NCBI GenBank assembly: GCA_017608295.1
Contig: JAFCGF010000010.1
Coordinates: forward strand, 1 to 64,000
Direction of reading: 5' to 3'
Origin: Candidatus Woesearchaeota archaeon
Lineage (GTDB): Archaea > Nanoarchaeota > Nanoarchaeia > Woesearchaeales > JAGVZT01
Length of the DNA stretch: 64,000 nt
Shown here: one piece after another, positions 1 through 10,300 of the stretch
Layout: each line of letters opens with the position of its first letter
How positions within the stretch are numbered: position 1 is the first letter of the stretch
Notes under the pieces: generated by a model
Seen by the model: the letters and a program-made list of their open reading frames with translations, nothing else
Database searches by the model: none
What the model was told of the DNA's origin: nothing
Translations under genes and position numbers: made by a program

Positions 1-1267
1 ATCACAGCCGGATTCGAAGTAATTGTTATTGTCCTGGTCGACGCGGATATCCGTGCCGCTCGCTGTACATGTATTGTCAAAGGTACACATGCCGCTTGCA
101 CTGTAATCGCCGCCCGCTGTCGCGTCTGCGTCACAGGCGTCACCGCTGTTGTCAATATCGTAATCATACTTGCAGTTTGAGCAGGTGTCGCGGTATTCAG
201 TGTCATTGTAGCACATGTGGGCTGTGGTGTCGCAGCCGTCAGCAGTGCAGGTGCCTTCCTGCGTAAAGAAATAATTCGTGAAGGCGCCGAAGGAGTTGTC
301 ACACGCGTAACCAGTGTCATCCCTGCAGGTCAGGGAGGCAGGAGCGCCCTTATCAGCGTTGCTGCAACCATCAGTGCCGCAATTCAATTCTGCAGGAATT
401 GTCGTGTCGCAGGTCGCGCCCACACACACACCATCCGCGGTGTCATCATTATCTGTGTCACAGATAGAGCCGTTCAGGTCGCCGTTGCATTCACTAGTCT
501 CAAAGGTACCGTCCTGGTCAGCATCTACCATCACACCGCTAGCCTGACAAAGCAGGGTCGCGTTACAGGTTCCTTCTCTGACCCAGGGTGAGGCCATATC
601 GACAGCGACTGAGCTGTTACAGGGATTTCCTGGAGTGCAGCCCGCGACAAACACATCGCCTTCGCTGAGGTTCACGCTCACCAGGCTGCCTGAAGCAGTA
701 CAGCCTGTTTTGGTCACCATGCCGCTTACACTGTAGTTGCCGTCGGAAGTGATGCTCAGGTCACAGCTCTTTCCATCGCTGTCCTCGCTCTGGTTATAAT
801 CTGGGATGGTGACCTGGCCATCGTCCCTGTAGTGGCTGCCATTATAATATATGTAGTTCGCGACCTCACAGTCATAGTTCGTGTTCTCCGTATCGCCGCC
901 GTCATCGAAGCACATGCCGCTCTGAGCCCACGTGCCGCTGCTTGCATCAGCTTCACACTGGATACCGCCGTAGCCGTCACAGCTACCATAGTACACATTG
1001 GTCTGGTTCACCACATCAACGCCGTCGCAGCTCTTATCAGCGAGGCACAGGCCATCCTGAGTAAAGGGTGAGTCGAGGTCAGTCACGGTAGCGGTGTCGC
1101 ACATGTCGCCGCCGTTGCCTGTGCAGCCAACCACGAAGTAATTGTTGTTGCTACCGTTAGCGCTTACAAGGCCGGTCGCTGCAGTACAGCCGTTCGTTGT
1201 CATCATTCCTGTGGCTGAGTAGTTGCCGCCTGAGGTAATAGTGCTGTCACAGCTTCGGCCGTCGTTG
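1..1267 (-). pseudogene. Out-of-frame continuation 4 of the Cys-rich repeats, open at the window edge
   Basis: The minus strand is open from about 1267 to base 1 and encodes further units (NNNYF, GMCFDDGG, LDSPFTQDG, NSSVAVDM motifs). The order of units parallels that of 4266-5440, so this looks like a duplicated block. Bases 1-107 are identical to 4266-4372. The frame runs off the window, so its end and any C-terminal anchor cannot be seen. Short plus-strand frames here are antisense shadows. Confidence 0.65.
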
Positions 1268-3105
1268 GGCGTTGAAGATGATGATGCCTGCTACCTCACA
1301 ATCGAAATTCGTGCCGTCGCTGTTGCCACCGTCGTCAAAGCACATGCCGCTCTGAGCGAATGAGCCGGAACTCGCGTCTGCTTCACACTCCATGCCACCG
1401 TAGCCGTCGCAGTCAACCTGGAACGTGCCGCTGTTGTTCACTACATCTGCAGCGTCACAATCACTCTCTGCGCACAGGCCAGTCTGGGTGAACGACGTGC
1501 CGCCATTGCCGTCACAGATGTCACCGCTTGAGTCACAGGGGGTATCAAATACATTGCCCGCAGACTGGTCCACGCGGATGATTGTGCCGCTCGCAGTGCA
1601 AGTGTTGCCAGTGGTACACATGCCAGCTGCGCTGTAATCACCGCCTGCTGTGGCGTCAAGGTCACAGTCGTCGCCGCTGTTGTCATCATCCCAGTCAGTG
1701 TCACAACTCGAGCAGGCACTATAATATGTACCATCATCATTGCACGTGTGGCCTGCAGTGTCGCAGCCCTCGTCAGCACACGTGCCGCTCTGCTCAAAGT
1801 AACCACTGCTCGCGTCCGCCTCGCACTGGTAGCTCTCATGGGTGGCGCAGGTGCCGTAGAACACGTGGCTCTGGTTCACCACATCGGTGCCGTCGCAGCT
1901 CTTGTCATTGAGGCAGAGGCCAGTCTGGCCCCACGGAGAGTCCAGGCTATTGGAACTTGCACTGTCGCACAGGTCGCCGCCTGTCACATTACAGCCAGCG
2001 ACAAAGTAGTTGTTGTTGGTGACATTCACACTCACAATGCCTCCAGTAGCTACACATACACCGCCCGCCAGCATAATGCCGTCTGCGGAGTAGTTGCCGC
2101 CTGAGGTGATGGCGCTGTCACAGCTCCTGGCGTCATTATCTATATCATAGTCATAATCATTTGTGCCGTTCTGCGAGTCGTCAATGTAATGGCTGTCATT
2201 GTAGAGGATGATGCCAGCAACCTCACAGTCGAAGTTCGTGCCGTCGCTGCCGCCGCCGTCGTCAAAGCACATGCCGCTCTGGGCGAACTCGCCGCTGCTC
2301 GCGTCAGCTTCACACTCCATGCCGCCGCCGTCGTTGCAGTTGGCGAGGAATGTGCCGCTGTTGTTCACAACATCAACCGCATCACAGTTGTTCGCCGCGC
2401 ACAGACCTTCCTGGACCCACGGCGCATTGAAGTCAGCGACAATGCTGCCGTTGCACAGGTCGCCGCTTGCGTCGCAGTCCTCAGCGAAATAGTTGTTGTC
2501 GCTTGCGTCAACATGCACTTCGGTGCCGAGGGCTGAGCAACCAGCACTCGTCACCATGCCTGAGGGGCTGTAGTTGCCACCAGTCGTGAGGGAAAGGTCA
2601 CAGCTGTCACCGCTGTTATCCTCATCGTAATCATAGTCTACTGCTGCAACTGCGCCATCATCTTCGAAGTGAGAGAGGTTCCAGAAGATGTAGCCGCTGG
2701 TCAGGCAGTCAAAGTTCGTGCCGTCGCTTGCGCCGCCGTCATCGAAGCACATGCCGTCCTGGCTCCACGTGCCGCTTGTCGGTGTCGTCTCACACTGCAC
2801 GCCGCCGTAGCCGTCGCAGCTGCCGTAATACACATTGGTATGGTTCACCACATCGCTGCCGTCACAGCTCTTGTCAGCGAGGCACAGGCCGTCCTGTGTG
2901 AATGGTGAGTCCAGGTCAGTTACGGTGGCAGTGTCACACATGTCGCCGCCGTTGCCGGTGCAGCCAACCACGAAGTAATTGTTGTTGCTGCCGTTAGCGC
3001 TTACAAGGCCGGTCGCTGCAGTACAGCCGTTCGTTGTCATCATTCCTGTGGCTGAGTAGTTGCCGCCTGAGGTAATAGTGCTGTCACAGCTTCGGCCGTC
3101 GTTGT
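1267..3105 (-). pseudogene. Out-of-frame continuation 3 of the Cys-rich repeats
   Basis: This is the longest coherent piece downstream of the giant gene: an open frame of 598 aa (3043 to 1247) made of about four Cys/Asp-rich repeat units. It is entered through a junction near 3105 that lacks about 46 bp relative to the intact copy at 3945-3993. It leaves through a junction near 1267 that lacks about 56 bp relative to 3945-4001. The last nine residues (AQRRPKL region) are out-of-frame. There is no signal peptide or promoter, so it is not expected to be an independent gene. Confidence 0.65.
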
Positions 3106-3634
3106 GTACCTAGTCGCGTTGAAGATGATGATGCCGGCAACCTCGCAATCGAAATTCGTGCCGTCGCTCGCGCCGCCGTCGTCGAAGCACATGCCGCTCT
3201 GGGCGAACTCGCCGCTGCTCGCGTCAGCCTCACACTCCATGCCACCGCCGTCGTTGCAATCAGCGAGGAACGTGCCGCTGTTGTTCACGACATCCTGCGC
3301 ATCACAGGCGTTGGCTGCGCACAGGCCGAACTGCGCCCACGGATCATTGAAGCTAACCGCGATGCTGTCGTCACAAAGGTCGCCGCTTGAGTCACAAGTT
3401 TCGCTAAAGTAGTTGTTGTTGCTCGCGTCGACATGGACCTCGCTGGTTGAAGCTGTGCAGCCGGCATTAGTGACCATACCAGTTGGGGAGTAGTTGCCGC
3501 CCGAACCCAATACGTCGTCACAGCTGTCACCAGTGTTGTCCTCGTCGTAATCATAATCTGCTGCTGCGACATCATTATCATCCTCAAAGTGCGTGGTGTT
3601 CCAGAAGATGTAGCCAGAGGTCTCGCAGTCGAAG
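3105..3634 (-). pseudogene. Out-of-frame continuation 2 of the Cys-rich repeats
   Basis: This continues the repeat array in a third frame (coherent from about 3634 to 3105; an ATG-started frame covers 3040-3510). At the upstream junction near 3634, about 79 bp that are present in the homologous copy at 2715-2793 are absent, which removes the ECEA...MCFDDGG part of a unit. At the downstream end near 3105 another out-of-frame deletion follows. The repeat residues (paired Cys, Asp runs, NNNYF) are otherwise well preserved, which suggests the breaks are recent or artefactual. Confidence 0.65.
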
Positions 3635-4372
3635 ACTGAACGCCGCCGTAACCGTCGCAGCTGGTGTAGTAGGCATTGGTATGGTTCACCACATCACTGC
3701 CGTCGCAGCTCTTGTCAGCGAGGCAGATACCGTCCTGCGTGAACGGTGAGTCAAGAGAAACGGCTGTCGCGGTGTCGCACATGTCGCCGCCATCGCCTGT
3801 GCAGCCAACAACGAAGTAATTGTTATTAGAGCCGTTAGCGCTCACAAGACCAGTCGCGGCTGTGCAGCCGTTTGTGGTCATCATTCCTGTGGCTGAGTAG
3901 TTGCCGCCGGAGGTGATGGTGCTGTCACAGCTTCGGCCGTCGTTGTCACTATCATAATCATACGTGTCGGTGTTGTTCTGCGTATCGTCGATGTATCTCG
4001 TGGCGTTAAAAATGATGATGCCTGCTACCTCGCAATCGAAGTTCGTGCCATCGCTGTTGCCGCCGTCATCGAAGCACATGCCGCTCTGAGCGAACGAGCC
4101 GCTGCTCGCGTCAGCTTCACACTCCATGCCGCCGCCGTCGTTGCAGTCCGCGAGGAACGTGCCGCTGTTGTTCACCACATCCTGAGCGTCACAGTCATTT
4201 GCCGCGCACAACCCAGTCTGGGTGAAGGAGGTGCCACCGCCGTCATCACAGATGTCGCCGCTCTCATCACAGCCGGATTCGAAGTAATTGTTATTGTCCT
4301 GGTCGACGCGGATATCCGTGCCGCTCGCTGTACATGTATTGTCAAAGGTACACATGCCGCTTGCACTGTAAT
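3634..4372 (-). pseudogene. Out-of-frame continuation 1 of the giant gene's Cys-rich repeats
   Basis: On the minus strand this stretch encodes the same Cys/Asp-rich repeat as the end of the giant gene (motifs MCFDDGG, TNFDCE, NNNYF), but in another frame. Near 4372 about 89 bp present in the homologous copy at 107-196 are missing, joined at a 2-bp match (AT). The frame is lost again near 3634. The longest open frame here (3285-4556) has unrelated sequence at both ends. It is either gene decay, a silent repeat cassette, or a misassembly of near-identical repeats. Confidence 0.7.
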
Positions 4373-7300
4373 TCACTATCATCATAGCACACATGTCCTG
4401 AGGTGTCGCAGCCGTCAGCGCTACAGGTTCCGTCCTGCGTGAAGAAGTTGTCTGTGAAGGCGCCAAAGGAGTTGTCACAGGCGAAACCAGTGCTGGCTCC
4501 GCACGTAAGGGCAGAGGGTGCGCCCATGTCAGTATTGTCACAGCCGTCAGTGTCACACTTCAATTCAGTGGGTATGGTTGTGTCGCAGGTCGTGCTCACA
4601 CACACTCCATCGGCAGTGTCATCATTATCTGTGTCGCAGAGGGAGCCGTTCCAGGTCTGGTTGCAGTCGCTGGTCTCAAAGGTCCCGTCCTGGTCTGTGT
4701 CGACCATCACACCGCTGTCCTGGCATAGCAGGCTTGCGTTGCAGGTGCCTTCCCTGCCCCATGGAGCGGTCATATCTACTGCGACTGAGCTGTTACAGGG
4801 GAAGCCAGGCTCGCAGCCAACAACAAATACATTCCCATTGCTTAAATTCACGCTTACCAGGCTGCCTGAAGCAGTGCAGCCCGCTGAGGTCACCATGCCG
4901 CTTACACTATAGTTGCCATCGGAAGTGAGGCTCAGGTCACAGCTGTCGCCATCGTTATCCTCATCATAATCATAATCTGCGGCGGCGACTGCGCCGTCGT
5001 CCTCGTAGTGTGTGCCGTTGTAGAATATGTAGCCGCTGGTCAGGCAGTCGAAGTTCGTGCCGTCGCTTACGCCGCCGTCATCGAAGCACATGCCATCCTG
5101 GCTCCACGTGCCGCTTGTCGGTGCCGATTCACACTGCACGCCTCCCTGGTCATTGCAGTTCCCGTAGTATATGTTGGTGTTATTGACCACGTCGCTGCCG
5201 TCACAGCTCTTATCAGCAAGGCACAGGCCATCCTGAGTGAAGGGTGAGTCAAGGTCAGTCACGGTGGCGGTGTCGCACATGTCGCCGCCGTTCCCTGTGC
5301 AGCCCACGACAAAGTAATTGTTGTTGCTTCCGTTCACGCTTACCAGGCCGGTTGCCGCAGTGCAGCCGTTTGTTGTCATAAGGCCAGTGGCTGAATAATT
5401 GCCGCCGGAGGTGATGGTCGCGTCACAGCTTCGGCCGTCGTTGTCACTGTCATAATCATATGTATCGGAGTTGTTCTGCGTGTCGTCTATGTATCTCGTG
5501 GCGTTGAAGATGATAATGCCGGCAACCTCACAGTCGAAGTTCGTGCCGTCACTGTTGCCGCCGTCGTCGAAGCACATGCCGCTCTGGGCGAACTCGCCGC
5601 TGCTCGCGTCAGCCTCACACTCCATGCCACCGCCGTCGTTGCAATCAGCAAGGAACGTGCCGCTGTTGTTCACCACATCCTGCGCGTCGCAGGCGTTCGC
5701 AGCGCACAGGCCTTCCTGGCCCCACAGAACTGTCGCGTGGGCAGTGACGCTATCATCGCACAGGTCGCCGCTCGCATCGCAAGTATCAACAAAGTAGTTG
5801 TTGTCGCTCTGGTCGACGCGAACTGTGCTAGTGGCAGCAGTGCAAGCGCTTTTTGTCACCATGCCATCTGCAGTGTAATCATGGCCGCCGCTCCAGTCGC
5901 CTGTGTCGTCACAGCTGACACCGTCGCTGTTTTCATCATAATCATAATCCCAGGTGCCCACTTGGGTATCGTCCCTGTAATGGCTGGCGTTATAATATAC
6001 ATAGTCTGCGGTCTCGCAGTCAAAGTTCGTGCCGTCGCTCTCGCCGCCATCATCGAAGCACACGCCGTCCTGAGTGTAGTCACCGGATGTCGCGACTGAA
6101 TCGCACTGCTTTCCGCCATGGCCATCGCAGTCGCCGTAGTATGAGCCGCCGTCCAGAGCGACGTCAGAGCCGTCACAGGTGTTGCCATCTACGCACAAGC
6201 CATCCTGCACGTACGGTGACTCCAGGCTGCTATCATCAATGCTTAGGTCGCACTGGTCTGCGCTCGCGTCGCAGGTCGCCTTGAAGTAGTCGCTGTCAGT
6301 TGCGTCAATGCGGACAGTTCCAGAATCGGTGCACACTGCCTTGGAACCGTCTGTCGTGACCATGCCGTCCGCACTGTAATCATCGGTGAAGGTCGGGTCA
6401 CAACTCATGCCGTCGCTGTCCGTTGCAGAATCATAGTCACCGGCGACCTGCTGGCTTTCGTTCCGGTACGATGTCCCGTTGTAATAGACAAAGCTACCGG
6501 ACACCGCGTTACAGTCGTGGTTCGTGCCCAGTAGCGCTCCTTCAAGATCATCAAAGCACAGGCCGTCCTGGGCGAAGTTGCCATTGCCTGCAGTATAGTC
6601 GCAGGAATCTCCGCCACGGCCGTCGCAGTCGCCATAGGCGTTATCAGTGCCAAGGTCGCAGCCGTCGCCGGTACAGTGCATTGCAATCGGGTTGGAGGTG
6701 TTGCACGAGCCGTCCGCCACACACTTGCCGCCGCTGGCGCCATTCCAGGCGTTCGAGTCCTCGCTGCAGCCATAACCGTCATAAACATCGCAGGTTCCTG
6801 TTTCCCGGCAGTAGCCAGCGACACACAGGTTAGACTCACAGTCAGTTCCACTATCACACTGCGCACTGTCGTTGTGGAGATACTCTAAGGTGACATTGAC
6901 GAGTTTAGGGGTGGCGTGGTCGTCACCGCTGGTGAAGATTGCCCTCCACTGCACGAATTCTGTATCGTTGGCCGCGTTGATGACCTGGCCCGAGGTGACG
7001 TGGCCAGTCGGATAGAACACTGAGGCATCGGTTTCGTGGTAATTGTAAATGGTCACCTCGTCAATCGTGGCATTGGCATGAACGTCCTTGCCCTCTGTGC
7101 TGCCTATGTAAAAATAACTGCCTACTAAGCCGGAGGACACCTTTGTGCCAACGTTCTCGGAATAATCTCCGTAAAACTTGCCGTTGATGGAAAAGTTGCA
7201 TGCCCCGCTGCCCCGTGTCCACCCAGCAGCAATGTGGAACCACTCGCCCGCGGCCCATTTATATCCTGCTGCGTTGCTACTGTTCGTCCCGCAGGAAAAG

Positions 7301-10300
7301 TAATGAGTTACATTCGAGACCTGGAGGAAGATGGCATCATCAAGATGCTGGAGCCACACCTTTTGAGGCTTCTTGAAGTAACTGCTATTTGCAATTGTGA
7401 AGAGCACGTGTCTCTCTGTGTCATCCAAACTCCACTCAGGCTTGACCCACATGCTAATTGTTCCAGAATCAGCACTCCTGTCAAAATTCTCAAGATAATC
7501 CTGATAAATTTCATCAGCGGTCTTGGCATAGTCGTAGATTGCGATTTCATCAAGTGCCCCACCATAGAGCCCCCAGGGGCGGCTGGCATCAGGCCTTGAG
7601 ATGCCAAAGGTCAGATTAGAGGCTTTGCTAGGATCAAAAGGACCTCCCCAGGTGTCATTTTCAACCTTAAGCACACCATTGAGGTAAACCCTAAGCTCGT
7701 TTAGCTCACCTGTATCATAAGTGACTGCAAGGTGATACCAGGTAGTATCCGCGATACCTATATCATACGACTTCTTGCCACCATAATCCGCTGTATCTAG
7801 ATAGAGATCAATCGAGGAACCATCTGTGCCGATTTCAAGGTTATCATTATCTGATACGGAGCACTGGGCGACGAGCACGTTCTCAACGCCATGATTTGTC
7901 TCGTTGTCCATATCAGTGTCCCTATAGAACCAGAGTTCTATGGTGAACGCGGATGGCGTATCGAGGTCGTCAATGTCCCCCATGTTGATATAGTCATTCA
8001 CACCGTCAAATCTGATGCCGCTATCATAGCGGCCCCAGTTGGTCATTGTCGGGCTTCCTGAGACAATGCCCTCATTCCCGTTCTCATCAGTAACAGTTGT
8101 GCCACTAGTTTCGTCCAGACGCAGGACCATGATTGCGCGCTCGTTGTTGCTATGGCCACTGGCATAGCGGAGCACGCTCTGGACTGGGCCCGCAGTGGCG
8201 CTCATGTCTGCGGCGTCTGGGTTCTCTATATCGCGCTTTTCGCCTGAGTCGAATCGCCCTGCCTTGGGATTATCCGGATACGGCACATCCAGAGTGGTGG
8301 GGCCGAGGAAGAAGGTTGTGAAAGTACTAGTGATACCTGCCCAGACAGCAAAATCGCCATTCGCGGCGGTATCCTGGTCAAAGGCGGTCACGACCTCATT
8401 ATTCGAGGCATCGAGGATATGAATATCGGCAAAGTAAGCATAAGTGGTTCCAGAATCCGTTGAGGATGGGTGAAGCCCAGTTATGAAACCCATCATCATG
8501 TCCTCCAGGCCGGTCAATGGGCAGATACGCGTATACCACGTGCCATTGGCGTATGCATGAAGGTCAGTCCATGGGGCGCAGTTCACTCCATTCTGATCAG
8601 TGTTACCCTGATTCCTCAGGTAGGTGCCGGAAAAATCCTGTATATCTATTCCTGCCTGGAAGTTCTCGCTCCATGGCGGGAAGTAGATGCTGTACACAAG
8701 CTTATAGTCAGCGGAGCCGTCCAGCACGTACTGGCTCTTCGAAATGTTGCGGTAGTCATAAGGATTAGGGCCTGAATCAGCAGTTCCAGCATGGAGCAAC
8801 ACCTTGGTCTGGGGGACCTCGCGGTCTGCTCCCTCGTAGTCGCCGTCAAAACTCGCGTGGAACACGACGCCGTCGTTGGTGGCGTGAGGAGCGGGTATGG
8901 GCTCCGGGCCTGTCCAGTCACCATCTGGCGGGTCAGCCAGGCCCGAGCGCGTCTGCATGAAGAGCCCAGTCCTTCCCTTTGCGTAGAGTTCTCTTACTTC
9001 TCCGTGAGTCAGAACATCGCTTGTCACAAGCACTTCGTCAAGCTCGCCATCCCAGGAACCAGCATTCGTAGACCCTGCACCAATAGTGAGATTAACACCT
9101 ATATTAGGATCCTCGCCAGTTCCAACATCAATCAGTTCACCATCAAGATATATCTTTGCAGCTGTTGCACTATCAGTCACTACAACATGATGCCATCTAT
9201 CTTCATATATCAGTGATGACGGAACCTCCACTCTAGCATCATAGCAGATATTGCCTGCACTATCGGTACAAGCACCACTAGCGTAATCCTGGAGTAGCCA
9301 CCAGGTGCCAGTTGCTCGTCTTCCGTCCATGATATAATCGTTCCCGTTATTGAGATTCGACGACTTGAACCAGATGGCAAGGGACATGGCAGAGGGATTA
9401 CCCAGGTCGCCCCCATAACGGACTCGGTCGTTAGTACCATCAAAGTAAAGGGCGTATCCCTGCTTGCTCTGGTTCGTCCATGTCGCTCCGGTGATGGTGC
9501 CGTCATAGCCGTTGCTTCCCTTGTCATACGCTGTGCTGCCCGAGCCCTCATCAAACCTGAAATAGGCGATAATACTGCTGTCATCTTCGTCCCAACCTGT
9601 ATCTGCAGTCCAGTTCAGGGTCTTCCACCGTGAGCGGTTGGTGTCTCCCACGTCGCTCGTGCTGTGCGTGTATAATCCGTCGTGGTAGTACTCGCGGATT
9701 TCGTCAATGGAGAGCGAGCGGTTCCAGATAGCAACCTCATCCAAGGTACCGTTCCACCTGGCTGAGGTGGTGTCACTCCGCCTACCTATTCTCAGGGGAT
9801 AGCTACTCGCATGCGTGGTGTTATACGCTATAAATTGTGGGACATTAGTAGTATCGCTGGCGATAAGTACTCCGTCAGCATAGAGATGCACATACTGACC
9901 TGCTTTATACACGCCTACAATATGAGTCCATCGGTTGAGATTGGTTTCAAGGAAGTCTGGATCATCCGCGTTGCCATAATGTGTTCCGTTGTAGACAATG
10001 AAACGGAAGTAGTTGCCAGTCCAGGTGTTTCCAAGACTCCATCCAGTAGAGCTGCTTGATGCGCCGTAATCATACGCGCAGACCGCTGTCCTGCCACCGA
10101 CAGAATTATTAGATAGGGGATATACCCAGACGCTGACAGTCAAGTCCCCAGTGTATTCCTGAATCATGGCACCAGTACCGCAGGAAAGGTCATCTGCATC
10201 ATCGCCGAATTCCATGCCTTTAGTGCCAAAACGGCCATCCGTTGTCGTGGGAGTTCCAGCTGCAGTGCAGTGGAAACCATTACCGCTTGAATCATTGTAA

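Larger units (their letters stand above)
1..6860 (-). repeat. Tandem array of Cys/Asp-rich units (about 150 residues, roughly 460 bp)
   Basis: Each unit shows two half-modules with recurring signatures: CDASGDLCDD, GLCAANACDAQDVV, CNDGGGMECEAD, QSGMCFDDGG, SDGTNFDC, then an acidic YDYDSDND stretch, GGNYSATGM and SNNNYFVVGC. Even Cys numbers and D-x-D runs suggest disulfides and calcium binding, an inference. The array spans the C-terminal 840 or so residues of the giant gene and the broken copies beyond it. Several blocks are nearly identical at DNA level: 1-107 and 4266-4372 exactly, and about 1098-1266 and 2941-3106 almost exactly. Confidence 0.85.

Noticed and set aside
69..3749. Many plus-strand open frames (60-136 codons) opposite the repeat array
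   Set aside because: They are antisense shadows of the GC-rich Cys/Asp repeat: their residues are His/Arg/Ser- or Ala/Val-rich, recur with the repeat period and have no promoter.
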